A stretch of DNA of 64,000 nt, taken from the NCBI GenBank assembly GCA_024509875.1, contig JAMPIV010012156.1, positions 558,001 through 622,000 of the forward strand, read 5' to 3'. Below the pieces are notes generated by a model. It ran no database searches. It was given only the letters and a program-made list of their open reading frames with translations, and was not told where the DNA came from. Positions 54,586-64,000 of this stretch are shown here, one piece after another. The position numbers were made by a program, and so were the translations under genes. Position 1 is the stretch's first letter, and each line of letters starts with the position of its first letter. The DNA is from Oreohelix idahoensis. Its lineage: Eukaryota; Mollusca; Gastropoda; Stylommatophora; Oreohelicidae.

Positions 54586-54755
54586 AAAAATATTATTTTA
54601 TTTTCGCCGTCACAAAAATCATGCGTCCATTTGTTTTCCCCCCTTTCCCCTAACCGTCCTGCCGAATGGTTGACAAGACCGCGTAGTGCACACGCGTCAG
54701 GAGTACCGTACTAATTATTCAAATTACTGAAATCGATAGAAAGGACTATGGGCGT

Positions 54756-57013
54756 TGTAGTGAAATTGACAGAGATACAACGGTAAAATACCTCCAAAGA
54801 TAACATGTAAGGATAAAAACATAATACGTAGGCTGCTGATAGTACATGATCGCCCAGACCGCGGGTCATCACCCTCCATAAAAATTGACTTGCTAGACAG
54901 GAGGGGAACGGCGGATAAAAGGAAAAAATATGACTGGAAAGATTGCGTGAGACTAGAAAGGCTAAGGAGACGCAATTGCGGGGGAAACGGAGAAAAGTCA
55001 CGTTTCCCAAGTTGACATAAAGCAAGGAACTCGACAGAAGGGACCTTGGATATGTTACGCCACAGTCATTTATTGGTCGCTTTTGCGATACCAAGCCTTT
55101 GATTTGAATGCATCGGCAGAACGCAGATGTTTGGAATATTACAAAAATTAAAAAGTAACTTTTTCGTAATATTAATGTTAGGAATATAAAAATTAGCTGG
55201 CCGGATGGCCCATTCTGAGCAGTGAACTAATATGTTCTTAATTTTACAGACGGATAGATAATATTGAAGATAATGACAGAAGACAGTGTTGTTCACATCA
55301 ACGACAGACTGTATGGAATAAAAAGTGTCGCTATTTGCACAAAAAAACACGACCTCGAGACGCAGGTGTTCAAATCTACTTAGTAGGGAAGCGAAGGGAC
55401 ATTGGTGGGAGCTGTGTCTAAATATAACTTTTAACGACAAAATTTTGGAGGGGAGAGAAAGATTGGTTCAAAAATCAAGTACATTTTGAAAAAAAAAAAA
55501 CAAGTAGAGACGGACAGACTAACAGATAAACATCCATACTTGACTGAAGCATGACTGAAATGACTTTAGGGTAGGAAATTTGAATTTGAAATAAACCTAG
55601 GCAGTGATTGGCCACAGACAATCATTTTATCGGCGCTCAGACGCGCAAGTGGGGCCATTCCTCAATAGTTGTTCGATGATAGACACAGTATTTTAAAGTG
55701 TGGTGATTTCCAAATGAAAGAAAGTGAAATAAGTTCAGGGACGCCATACTATAGCCAGCAGCTCAGCTGAGTTTTGCTAGCATTTCTGTGTTCTTTATTC
55801 ATAATCTGGTAAGATTGAAATTATTTCTTTGTATATTTTGAATATTGTTTAATGTTCGAGTGATTTGATACTGCCATATCATAATCTAGCCTTACAAACA
55901 AGTAGGGATTTGCTCTAGACCCCCCGCCCAAGTCAGGGTCTAGGGACCAACAATATACATAAACTCCAGCAAGGGTTAGGAAAGACAGATCAAGTGTTGA
56001 GAATAATGAAACATATTACCTATCCACTTTTAGGGAAGGAAACTAATAAATATTTTTCAGAATCTATAGTCTGGGAGGACCTATCTGATGTAAAAACCAC
56101 CATGGTAAATGTGCTGTTTGGTCAGAGAGATCTGACCTGTCTGTATGATGTGGTTGTTGTGTCCGTGTTGTGTCCAGACGTGGGTAGAGAATAGAATTTT
56201 GACACATAGCCAATACTTTGATTGCAGAGCTGTGAGTTTCAGCTGTCAACAAGGCGGTGTCCATTCAGTTGGTGATCTTACTCGAGTGTATCTGTGCAGT
56301 ACGTTGTGACAGAGACCACTATTATTGCCCGCCAGCACGGAGAGGTGGGACCATCAGATTTCAGCACCAGAGCTACATATGCAAGATGAGTGAGCCTCTG
56401 GTCTGCTGGAAGTTCACCAACGCCTTTTAGTTAATAATACCCCATAAAATTCCTGCAATTTACTGGACACTGTGTAGTCAATATAGACAGGTGTGATGAG
56501 GCCACCCCAACAGCACAAGCATTAACTATCCTCCCAAGTAGATGACTACTAGAACATTTTAATAAAACTAACTAGTCTAGTACTTATATATGTACACTCT
56601 TGCATTTATTATGTAACATTCCATGCATTTCTTTCATAATTTTTAAATCCTTTTTTAAAAAACAGTTCTGGTCAACATAAAACTTGATCCAGAACAAATA
56701 AATGTAATATAATTCTATCAAAAATTTTACACTCTTAGTTCAGTGTATTATAATATTTGTTAAATATTATTAGTCTGCTTAAATATCTGTGGGTGTATCT
56801 ATAACTATCTCACCACATTACATATCATTACCCTAGACATTTTACATAGCCACATTCATTAAGGAAAAAAAAAATAAGTGTGAGGTCGTAGTGGTAGCAA
56901 GAAAGGCCTTCTGTCAATTCACAACTACATTTTATCTCAGGAGCCTTCACAGCTGGCCTCATACATTACATTTAGTAATATCACCATCATACAATACCAT
57001 CAAACCCACTACA
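54756..57013 (+). repeat. 5' LTR, 2258 bp, intron-containing
   Basis: Starts TGTAGTG, ends CACTACA. The region 55685-55700 (AGTATTTTAAAGTGTGG) is a possible TATA-type promoter. AATAAA occurs at 56561-56566 and 56697-56702. It differs from the 3' LTR at roughly ten positions over 2.2 kb, which indicates a recent insertion. Confidence 0.95.
55809..56227 (+). other. Putative spliceosomal intron inside the 5' LTR
   Basis: It begins GTAAGATTG and ends CTTTGATTGCAG, and is absent with exact junctions from the solo LTR (between 25469 and 25470). It has no inverted ends and no flanking duplication, so a transposon insertion is not favoured. It lies after the likely promoter and before the PBS, i.e. 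in the 5' leader of the transcript. Confidence 0.7.
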
Positions 57014-57018
57014 TACAT

Positions 57019-57037
57019 TGGGGTCTTGTCCAGGGAT
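57019..57037 (+). promoter_or_regulatory. Primer binding site
   Basis: TGGGGTCTTGTCCAGGGAT, 5 nt after the LTR end. It starts with the TGG expected for a tRNA CCA end and resembles the tRNA-Pro type of primer site, with a few mismatches. Confidence 0.7.
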
Positions 57038-57280
57038 CATTAGCCCAACAGTAATATTAGGATCTCCTGGTTGGAGAAATAAAATTAGGGGAAAAAATTG
57101 TGAAATTCCCTTTAAAATTAAAAGTGTCCCTGCAGATAAAAGTTGGTGAATCTTCACAGCCAGTGATAATTAATTAGTTAACTGGTTAGTTAGAATTAGT
57201 TAGACTATAGTCATAAGAAGTACTTAGTGTATTTACTGGTTAGAGATTTAGCTTGTATATTATTATATTGTCTGAAAAGT

Positions 57281-58843
57281 ATGGCGGAGCTAGCAAAATT
57301 CCGATCAGCTGCTGTGCTGACCGCAAAGGAGATGGGAATGGATGGTCAGATTTTAATTCAATATGTAACGGCTGAATGTGATAAATATATTGAAAGGGAA
57401 GATAGAAAGGTAGCTGAAGAGAAGAGGTTACAAATTGAGGCTGATAGAGAAATTAAGAGGCTGCAGATTGAGGCAGAAGAAAAACGACAGCAAAGGGAGG
57501 CAGAAGAAAAAAGGTTGACTGCCGAAAGGGAGGCAGAAGAAAAACGACAGCAAAGGGAGGCAGAAGAAAAACGACAGCAAAGGGAGGCAGAAGAAAAAAG
57601 GTTGACTGCCGAAAGGGAGGCAGAAGATAGAAGGTTGCAAAGGGAGCACGAATTACGACTAAGGGAGCTGGAATTACAAGGCCCGGCTCCTGAAAATGAT
57701 GCCAGCCCTTTTGCCTCAGATGCTACGCCCAGTCTGGGAGCCTCAAACTCAGCTATGGGGTTTCATTTAGACCATTTTGTTGAAAAAGACGATGACATAG
57801 AGGGGTACCTAGGACGTTTTGAGTTATTAGCTACTACATATGGGTTAGAGAGAGAGAGGTGGAGTTTAAAGCTATCACAGGGATTGAGAGGTACTTCTTA
57901 TGAAGTATTTGCCAAAATGAACAGGGAAGACCAAGACAATTATGACATGTTAAAGCAGGCTTTGTTATTAAGGTACGAGAAGAATGGTGAATTTTATCGT
58001 AAGAAATTTAGAAATGCCAAACTGTTGTCTGGGGAGACATACCACCAATTCTCTGCTAGACTAGAAACCTATTTGGAGAAATGGACGGCTCTGGGGAAGA
58101 CCCAAGATCTTAAAGAAATGATCATGATTGAGCAATTGAGAGAGTCCATGGCTCCAGACATGAGAAAATTTCTCATGGAACAAGGTGCAGAGAAGTTGGG
58201 GGAAATTTTAAATGTTGCTGAGAGGTATCAGGCAGCTCAGGCAGAGGTAAGTGGTGCTAAAAAGAAGCACATAGACAATTTTAAAGCACCACAGCAATTT
58301 AATAAATTTGATAATAGAGAGCAGGGAAATAAAGGTAGGACAAACTTTGAGCGGCCAAGAAATGACTATCGCGACAGAAACTCACAGTTCAATGACCAAA
58401 AGTTCAATGAAAGAAAACCGTTGAACCAAGGAAAAAGATGGTGTAAATGGTGCAAGAAGGATAACCATAACACCGAATTTTGTAGAAGGAAACCTTCAAA
58501 CATTGCTGCAATGAAGTCGGGGACGCGAAGATTAAAGGTTAATCCTAATGGACAACAGGAACCTTATCACCCCCCAGTTTGTGAGGATGTTATTTGTAAT
58601 GGGGTCACCATAAGGTGCCTTTATGATACAGGTTTGGATTATGATTCAGTTGTGAAGTCTAGCCTAGTGGACCCAAGTCAGTATACCACAGAAACAGTGG
58701 AAATACAAGGGGCGACTAAGGACATACCACTCATGACACTTCCCATCGCAAGGATAACGGTGAAAACTCGCTATGTGGAGGGAGAAATCAGAGCAGCAGT
58801 GATAGATGAACCAATCTACCCTCTGATATTGGGGTGTAGATAG
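57281..58843 (+). CDS. Gag-protease polyprotein of the Gmr1-like element
   Basis: ATG at 57281 in a good context (AAGTATGGCGG) starts a 520-residue frame. Residues about 35-145 are a highly charged coiled coil built on repeated REAEEKR units. Residues about 165-290 have the SCAN/gag-like pattern (EGYLGRFE, then LKQALLLRYE and YHQFSARLETYLEKW). A CCHC zinc knuckle CKWCKKDNHNTEFC lies at residues 388-401. The aspartic protease starts near 440 with the active site LYDTG (DTG at 449-451) and ends with a PLILG motif just before TAG at 58841-58843. The stop falls where related elements usually continue; a one-base change there and a second nearby shift the frame away from the following text. Confidence 0.9.
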   Translation: MAELAKFRSAAVLTAKEMGMDGQILIQYVTAECDKYIEREDRKVAEEKRLQIEADREIKRLQIEAEEKRQQREAEEKRLTAEREAEEKRQQREAEEKRQQREAEEKRLTAEREAEDRRLQREHELRLRELELQGPAPENDASPFASDATPSLGASNSAMGFHLDHFVEKDDDIEGYLGRFELLATTYGLERERWSLKLSQGLRGTSYEVFAKMNREDQDNYDMLKQALLLRYEKNGEFYRKKFRNAKLLSGETYHQFSARLETYLEKWTALGKTQDLKEMIMIEQLRESMAPDMRKFLMEQGAEKLGEILNVAERYQAAQAEVSGAKKKHIDNFKAPQQFNKFDNREQGNKGRTNFERPRNDYRDRNSQFNDQKFNERKPLNQGKRWCKWCKKDNHNTEFCRRKPSNIAAMKSGTRRLKVNPNGQQEPYHPPVCEDVICNGVTIRCLYDTGLDYDSVVKSSLVDPSQYTTETVEIQGATKDIPLMTLPIARITVKTRYVEGEIRAAVIDEPIYPLILGCR

Positions 58844-59128
58844 TCTTCTTGGGGAATCCCGAGAAACCTGTGATCATGGCGACAGTGCAGACCAGGTCAC
58901 AGAAGAAGGAGGAAGAAGGTGAACCTATAAATGCTCATCCAGAGGAGATGAGGAAGGCGCAGGCTGAGGATAGGACACTCAAGCCCTGTTTTTAAAAATT
59001 GCCCAAATGCCACACACCTCCGAGCAAGGGGGAATATTTCATGAAGAACAAACTCTTATACAGGAAGGCCGGAACTGGAAACAAATGGTCACAACCAGCT
59101 GGTTCTTCCCACTTCATATAGAGATAAA
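58844..59128 (+). pseudogene. Broken protease-integrase linker
   Basis: The text continues in two other frames (VDSLLG, then MATVQTRSQKKEEEGE from about 58876) and stops at TAA near 58995. At least two indels and further stops separate protease from integrase, so this copy cannot make the full polyprotein. Confidence 0.7.
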
Positions 59129-60143
59129 GTGATGGAACTCGGGCATGCAATTCCCTTCAGTGGTCACATGGGGATCAGCGCCACAGGGACAGCGTATAGC
59201 TTGTCATTACTTCTGGCCAGGGATAACGGAGGATATAAAAAGATATGTCAAATCCTGCCCAGAATGTCAAAGGTTAGCTCCAAAGCACTGGACTGCTCCT
59301 GCAACTCTAGGGGAAATGCCCATAGTGGGAACACCTTTTGAGAGGGTTGCAGTGGATATTGTGGGACCTCTCACTCGGACCAAGAGGAGGAACAGTTACA
59401 TCCTTACTCTGGTGGACACTTGTTCTATGTGGGGAGAGGCGGTAGCCCTGCCATCAATTGATTCAAAACATGTAGCAGAGGCACTACTTACAATATTTAC
59501 CCGATTAGGATTCCCGCATCAAATCTTGACGGATAATGGTTCTCAGTTCAAGGGGAAACTAACGGAAGAAGTTTTTAAGCTATTTCAAGCCAGACACTTT
59601 CATTGTAGTCCGTACCATCCACAAGGGAACGGCCAGGTAGAGAGGTTCAACGGGACTCTCATTTCTATCCTGAGAAAGCTGGCACACGAAAAACCGGATC
59701 TGTGGGATCAATTCCTGCCCGCCGCATTGTTTGCGTACCGGGAGGTACCACATAGTTCAACCGGGATGGCTCCCGCAACTCTGCTATTTGGGAGGCCAAT
59801 AAAAGGTCCATTAGAAGCTCTATTAAGGACCTGGACAGATGAGAAGGCGGAAGAGACTGTTACCTCATCGTATCAATACGTGAACGAACTGACCACTCGT
59901 TTGAAAGCTGGATGGAAACTGGCAAATGATAATTTGAAGCAAGCCAGGAAGAAACATGCAGCATATTTTAATAGGAAGGCAAAGGACAGGGAACTGGCAG
60001 TCGGAGAGAAGGTGCTGCTTCTACTACCCGGAAGCCAGAATAAATTACAAATTGGTTGGCAAGGTCCATATACGGTTCTAGAGAAGGTGTCTAGAACAAA
60101 CTATAAAATTGACAAAAGGGGAAGGAGAAAGTTTATCATGTAA
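59129..60143 (+). pseudogene. Integrase of the Gmr1-like element
   Basis: A GHMGIS start is in one frame and the rest in another from about 59175, so the N-terminal zinc domain is frameshifted; YFWPGI and SCPECQ complete it. The catalytic core has VAVDIVGPL, ILTDNGSQF and GQVERFNGT, with exactly 35 residues between the second D and the E. The C-terminal GWQGPYTVLEKV is the GPY/F module of Ty3/gypsy and retroviral-type integrases. The frame ends at TAA 60141-60143 by a one-base slip; the adjoining frame continues into the next domain. Confidence 0.92.
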
Positions 60144-61100
60144 ACCTGTTAAAGAAGTATCTGGACAGACCACTCCAGGAAAGCACCCCCTTATTGACCT
60201 TGGCTATTGCAACCCAGATGCAAAAAGAACCACTCACCTCACATGAATACCCATTACATCCTTGTGAAACCGCAGCACAGGTAAAAGTCAGTAAGCACCT
60301 GACTAAAAACCAGAGGGAGAGAGTTCAACAGGTTCTGGAGGAACATACAGATGTATTAACAGATAAACCAGGCCATACAAATTTGCTACAGTATGACATG
60401 AAACTGGTAGACGCAAACCCAATCTGTATGAGAGCCTATTCTATTCCGTTCGCGAAGGAGAAGGCATTGAAGGAAGAAATAGAGTATTTGTTGAAGGAGG
60501 GGATTATTTCGCACAGTGAATCATCTTTTAGTTCTAGTGTCGTTTTGTTGAGAAAACCGTCTGGGGAACACAGACTGTGCATAGATTACAGGAAACTGAA
60601 TGCTGTCACAGAAGGACAAGTGGATCCATTACCAGACACAAAACAGTTATTTGCCAGACTGAACAAGGCAAAATACTTTTCAAAGGTGGATCTTAGTAAA
60701 GGCTATTACCAGATCCCAGTGAAGCCTGAAGTGAGACCTTATTTGGCTTTTAGCACTTCGGATGGACATTATGAATTCAAGATGCTACCATTCGGACTGA
60801 AAAATGCTCCGAGTGTGTTTTCAAGGATGATGCGCGATTGTTGGATCCCCTGAATAACCCATGTATCACGAATTTCATGGATGATATTCTCGTCGCCACA
60901 GAGACATTTGAAGAACACATTTAAGCTCTGGAGATGTTGTTTGATAGACTTCGGGAGGCGAACTTAACTGCTAGGCCAACAAAATGTTGTATTGGATGCA
61001 AAGAGTTGGAATTCTTGGGACACACTGTATATCAGGGTAATATGACCCCTGATCCTAAGAACTTGGAAAAAACTGCAGAGAGCACCTAGGCCGCAAACAA
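60144..61100 (+). pseudogene. Reverse transcriptase of the Gmr1-like element
   Basis: It lies directly after integrase. It has LCIDYRKLNAVT, FSKVDLSKGYYQIPV (catalytic D), FGLKNAPSVFSRMM and, after a frame change near 60838, NFMDDILVAT, the FMDD catalytic motif (about 60871-60890), then ELEFLGHTV. A TAA near 60922 and another frame change near 61085-61100 interrupt the connection to RNase H. Confidence 0.92.
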
Positions 61101-61108
61101 AAAAGGAC

Positions 61109-61699
61109 GTGCGATCATTTGTGTCGTTATGCGGATTTTATCAGAAATACATCAAGAATTTTAACGCTATTTGTGCTCCTCTGACTGATCTGACTCGCAA
61201 GGGACTTCCAGATAAAATTATTTGGACTGCACAATGTGAACTAGCGTTCCAAGAGTTAAAGGAAAAACTCACTAGCAAGCCTATTCTCAAACTGCCTGAT
61301 TTGACACAGGACTTTGTCTTAAGAACCGATGCAAGTAATGTAGGACTAGGAGGGGCTTTGTTGCAAAGATCATCTTCACCTGATGGGGAACTGAAACCAG
61401 TCGCTTATGCAAGCCGTAAATTGAATAAGGCGGAACAAGGATACTCCACAAGCGAAAAAGAATGTTTAGCGTTAATCTGGGCAATAAAGAAGTTTCAAAT
61501 CTATCTGTATGGTAGGACTTTTGTGGTGGAGACGGACCATCAGCCTCTCGTATTCTTATCTCAGGCTAAGCATGAAAACGCAAGATTGCTGAGGTGGTCT
61601 TTATTGCTTCAACCTTATCAGTTCAGTATCCAATATATCCCAGGCAAATTGAATGTCGGTGCAGATTTCCTCAGTCGGCACCCCTGTGATAAAAATTAG
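61109..61699 (+). CDS. RNase H domain of the Gmr1-like element
   Basis: An open 196-residue segment with the end of the RT thumb (LCGFYQKYIKNF), then VLRTDASNVGLGGALLQ (first catalytic D), STSEKECLALIWAI (E), VETDHQPLVFL (D) and IPGKLNVGADFLSRH near the end. It stops with TAG at 61697-61699. It is a domain of the broken polyprotein rather than a separate gene; its first ATG may not be used. Confidence 0.88.
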   Translation: MRSFVSLCGFYQKYIKNFNAICAPLTDLTRKGLPDKIIWTAQCELAFQELKEKLTSKPILKLPDLTQDFVLRTDASNVGLGGALLQRSSSPDGELKPVAYASRKLNKAEQGYSTSEKECLALIWAIKKFQIYLYGRTFVVETDHQPLVFLSQAKHENARLLRWSLLLQPYQFSIQYIPGKLNVGADFLSRHPCDKN

Positions 61700-61774
61700 A
61701 GTAGTGGCAGACGTGAGGAGTAATTTTACCTATGTGTATCGCTGGTTTTGGAACTTGCCATAGGCATGTTTTCA

Positions 61775-61786
61775 AGTGGGGAGATG
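61775..61786 (+). promoter_or_regulatory. Polypurine tract
   Basis: AGTGGGGAGATG directly before the 3' LTR, the expected primer for plus-strand synthesis. Confidence 0.8.
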
Positions 61787-64000
61787 TGTAGTGAAATTGA
61801 CAGAGATACAACGGTAAAATACCTCCAAAGATAACATGTAAGGATAAAAAACATAATGCGTAGGCTGCTGATAGTACATGATCGCCCAGACCGCGGGTCA
61901 TCACCCTCCATAAAAATTGACTTGCTAGACAGGAGGGGAACGGCGGATAAAAGGAAAAAAAATATGACTGGAAAGATTGCGTGAGACTAGAAAGGCTAAG
62001 GAGACGCAATTGGGGGGGGAAACGGAGAAAAGTCACGTTTCCCAAGTTGACATAAAGTAAGGAACTCGACAGAAGGGACCTTGGATATGTTACGCCACAG
62101 TCATTTATTGGTCGCTTTTGCGATACCAAGCCTTTGATTTGAATTCATCGGCAGAACGCAGATGTTTGGAATATTACAAAAATTAAAAAGTAACTTTTTC
62201 GTAATATTAATGTTAGGAATATAAAAATTAGCTGGCCGGATGGCCCATTCTGAGCAGTGAACTAATATGTTCTTAATTTTACAGACGGATAGATAATATT
62301 GAAGATAATGACAAAAGACAGTGTTGTTCACATCAACGACAGACTGTATGGAATAAAAAGTGTCGCTATTTGCACAAAAAAACACGACCTCGAGACGCAG
62401 GTGTTCAAATCTACTTAGTAGGGAAGCGAAGGGACATTGGTGGGAGCTGTGTCTAAATATAACTTTTAACGACAAAATTTTGGAGGGGAGAGAAAGGTTG
62501 GTTCAAAAATCAAGTACATTTTGAAAAAAAAAAACAAGTAGAGACGGACAGACTAACAGATAAACATCCATACTTGACTGAAGCATGACTGAAATGACTT
62601 TAGGGTAGGAAATTTGAATTTAAAATAAACCTAGGCAGTGATTGGCCACAGACAATCATTTTATCGGCGCTCAGACGCGCAAGTGGGGCCATTCCTCAAT
62701 AGTTGTTCGATGATAGACACAGTATTTTAAAGTGTGGTGATTTCCAAATGAAAGAAAGTGAAATAAGTTCAGGGACGCCATACTATAGCCAGCAGCTCAG
62801 CTGAGTTTTGCTAGCATTTCTGTGTTCTTTATTCATAATCTGGTAAGATTGAAATTATTTCTTTGTATATTTTGAATATTGTTTAATGTTCGAGTGATTT
62901 GATACTGCCATATCATAATCTAGCCTTACAAACAAGTAGGGATTTGCTCTAGACCCCCCGCCCAAGTCAGGGTCTAGGGACCAACAATATACATAAACTC
63001 CAGCAAGGGTTAGGAAAGACAGATCAAGTGTTGAGAATAATGAAACATATTACCTATCCACTTTTAGGGAAGGAAACTAATAAATATTTTTCAGAATCTA
63101 TAGTCTGGGAGGACCTATCTGATGTAAAACCACCATGGTAAATGTGCTGTTTGGTCAGAGAGATCTGACCTGTCTGTATGATGTGGTTGTTGTGTCCGTG
63201 TTGTGTCCAGACGTGGGTAGAGAATAGAATTTTGACACATAGCCAATACTTTGATTGCAGAGCTGTGAGTTTCAGCTGTCAACAAGGCGGTGTCCATTCA
63301 GTTGGTGATCTTACTCGAGTGTATCTGTGCAGTACGTTGTGACAGAGACCACTATTATTGCCCGCCAGCACGGAGAGGTGGGACCATCAGATTTCAGCAC
63401 CAGAGCTACATATGCAAGATGAGTGAGCCTCTGGTCTGCTGGAAGTTCACCAACGCCTTTTAGTTAATAATACCCCATAAAATTCCTGCAATTTACTGGA
63501 CACTGTGTAGTCAATATAGACAGGTGTGATGAGGCCACCCCAACAGCACAAGCATTAACTATCCTCCCAAGTAGATGACTACTAGAACATTTTAATAAAA
63601 CTAACTAGTCTAGTACTTATATATGTACACTCTTGCATTTATTATGTAACATTCCATGCATTTCTTTCATAATTTTTAAATCCTTTTTTAAAAAACAGTT
63701 CTGGTCAACATAAAACTTGATCCAGAACAAATAAATGTAATATAATTCTATCAAAAATTTTACACTCTTGAGTTAGTTCAGTGTATTATAATATTTGTTA
63801 AATATTATTAGTCTGCTTAAATATCTGTGGGTGTATCTATAACTATCTCACCACATTACATATCATTACCCTAGACATTTTACATAGCCACATTCATTAA
63901 GGAAAAAAAAATAAGTGTGAGGTCGTAGTGGTAGCAAGAAAGGCCTTCTGTCAATTCACAACTACATTTTATCTCAGGAGCCTTCACAGCTGGCCTCATA
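61787..64000 (+). repeat. 3' LTR, cut by the window end
   Basis: Starts TGTAGTG like the 5' LTR and runs to the window edge about 40 bp before its expected end. It also contains the GT...AG segment (62843-63260). Confidence 0.95.
62843..63260 (+). other. Putative intron inside the 3' LTR
   Basis: Same GTAAGATTG...GATTGCAG segment as 55809-56227, 418 bp, one A shorter in an A-run. Confidence 0.7.

Larger units (their letters stand above)
54756..64000 (+). mobile_element. Full-length Ty3/gypsy-type element, Gmr1-like domain order
   Basis: Two near-identical LTRs (54756-57013 and 61787 to beyond the window end) enclose PBS, gag-protease, integrase, reverse transcriptase-RNase H and a purine-rich tract, all on +. 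Integrase lies before reverse transcriptase, the Ty1/copia-type order, while the sequences are of Ty3/gypsy type. That combination defines the Gmr1-like group. The bases before the 5' LTR are GGCGT; the right-hand duplication would lie outside the window. Pol is broken in several places although the LTRs are young. Confidence 0.93.

Noticed and set aside
54711..55440. Antisense frames of 117-152 codons found in all three LTRs, with an in-frame 21-bp difference in the solo copy
   Set aside because: The 124-codon frame starts only at TTG, the LTR copies are too similar for conservation to mean anything, and the second frame is broken by a G-run difference. Worth rechecking only if antisense transcripts are found.

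Overview
The window is repeat-dense metazoan nuclear DNA, most likely from an invertebrate. The evidence is two spliced protein genes with GT-AG introns, a eukaryotic tRNA-Asn gene, and a very large load of non-LTR, LTR and DNA transposons. Nothing here fixes the phylum. There are no operons, Shine-Dalgarno sites or bacterial features. Family labels LINE-A to LINE-G, SINE-A/B, DR1 and R2 are local names used only in this annotation.

Host genes. (1) The 3' half of ALG12, the ER alpha-1,6-mannosyltransferase, lies on + as four exons (76-302, 1312-1478, 5415-5490, 8213-8444) whose phases join perfectly (702 nt, 233 aa plus stop). (2) The 3' part of a four-transmembrane claudin/PMP22-superfamily-like gene lies on - as four phase-compatible exons (51302-51198, 49910-49773, 46157-46051, 39485-39135) with a poly(A) signal at 38884-38879. 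(3) A possible small gene (60 aa, 46882-47064, +) sits inside an intron of gene 2. (4) A tRNA-Asn(GTT) lies at 54499-54572.

Layout. 0-8.4 kb: ALG12, with introns full of LINE fragments, a 28-bp minisatellite, a 300-bp GAA-tailed retroposon, a Tigger1-like MITE and a 54-bp minisatellite that runs up to the last exon. 8.5-15.4 kb: LINE fragments, including a nearly continuous RT (12.9-14.4 kb). 15.4-22 kb: a nested stack in which a LINE-D 3' end is interrupted by a complete Tc1/mariner-like transposon, a twin-primed LINE-A and a GC-rich 1.8-kb element, each with its own target duplication. 22-24.4 kb: LINE-B, LINE-A, LINE-D. 24.4-26.3 kb: a solo LTR. 27-38 kb: old transposase-derived sequence, a hAT remnant, SINEs, and a pogo/Tigger element with a LINE inside. 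39-51 kb: the claudin-like gene, whose introns hold a CACGG-ended DNA transposon with three 384-bp tandem repeats, a hAT transposon and a 0.5-kb MITE. 54.8-64 kb: a young Ty3/gypsy-type LTR retrotransposon whose integrase precedes the reverse transcriptase (Gmr1-like order).

Most interesting signal. The two LTRs of the full-length element each carry a 418/419-bp GT...AG segment that is absent, with base-exact junctions, from the solo LTR at 24.4 kb. The simplest reading is a spliceosomal intron inside the LTR, removed from genomic RNA before reverse transcription in the lineage of the solo copy. Other leads are a tandem array of 3'-splice-site-like units just before the last ALG12 exon, one dispersed repeat family that seeded two different minisatellites, and a Tc1/mariner transposase with a very long (78-residue) D-E spacer.
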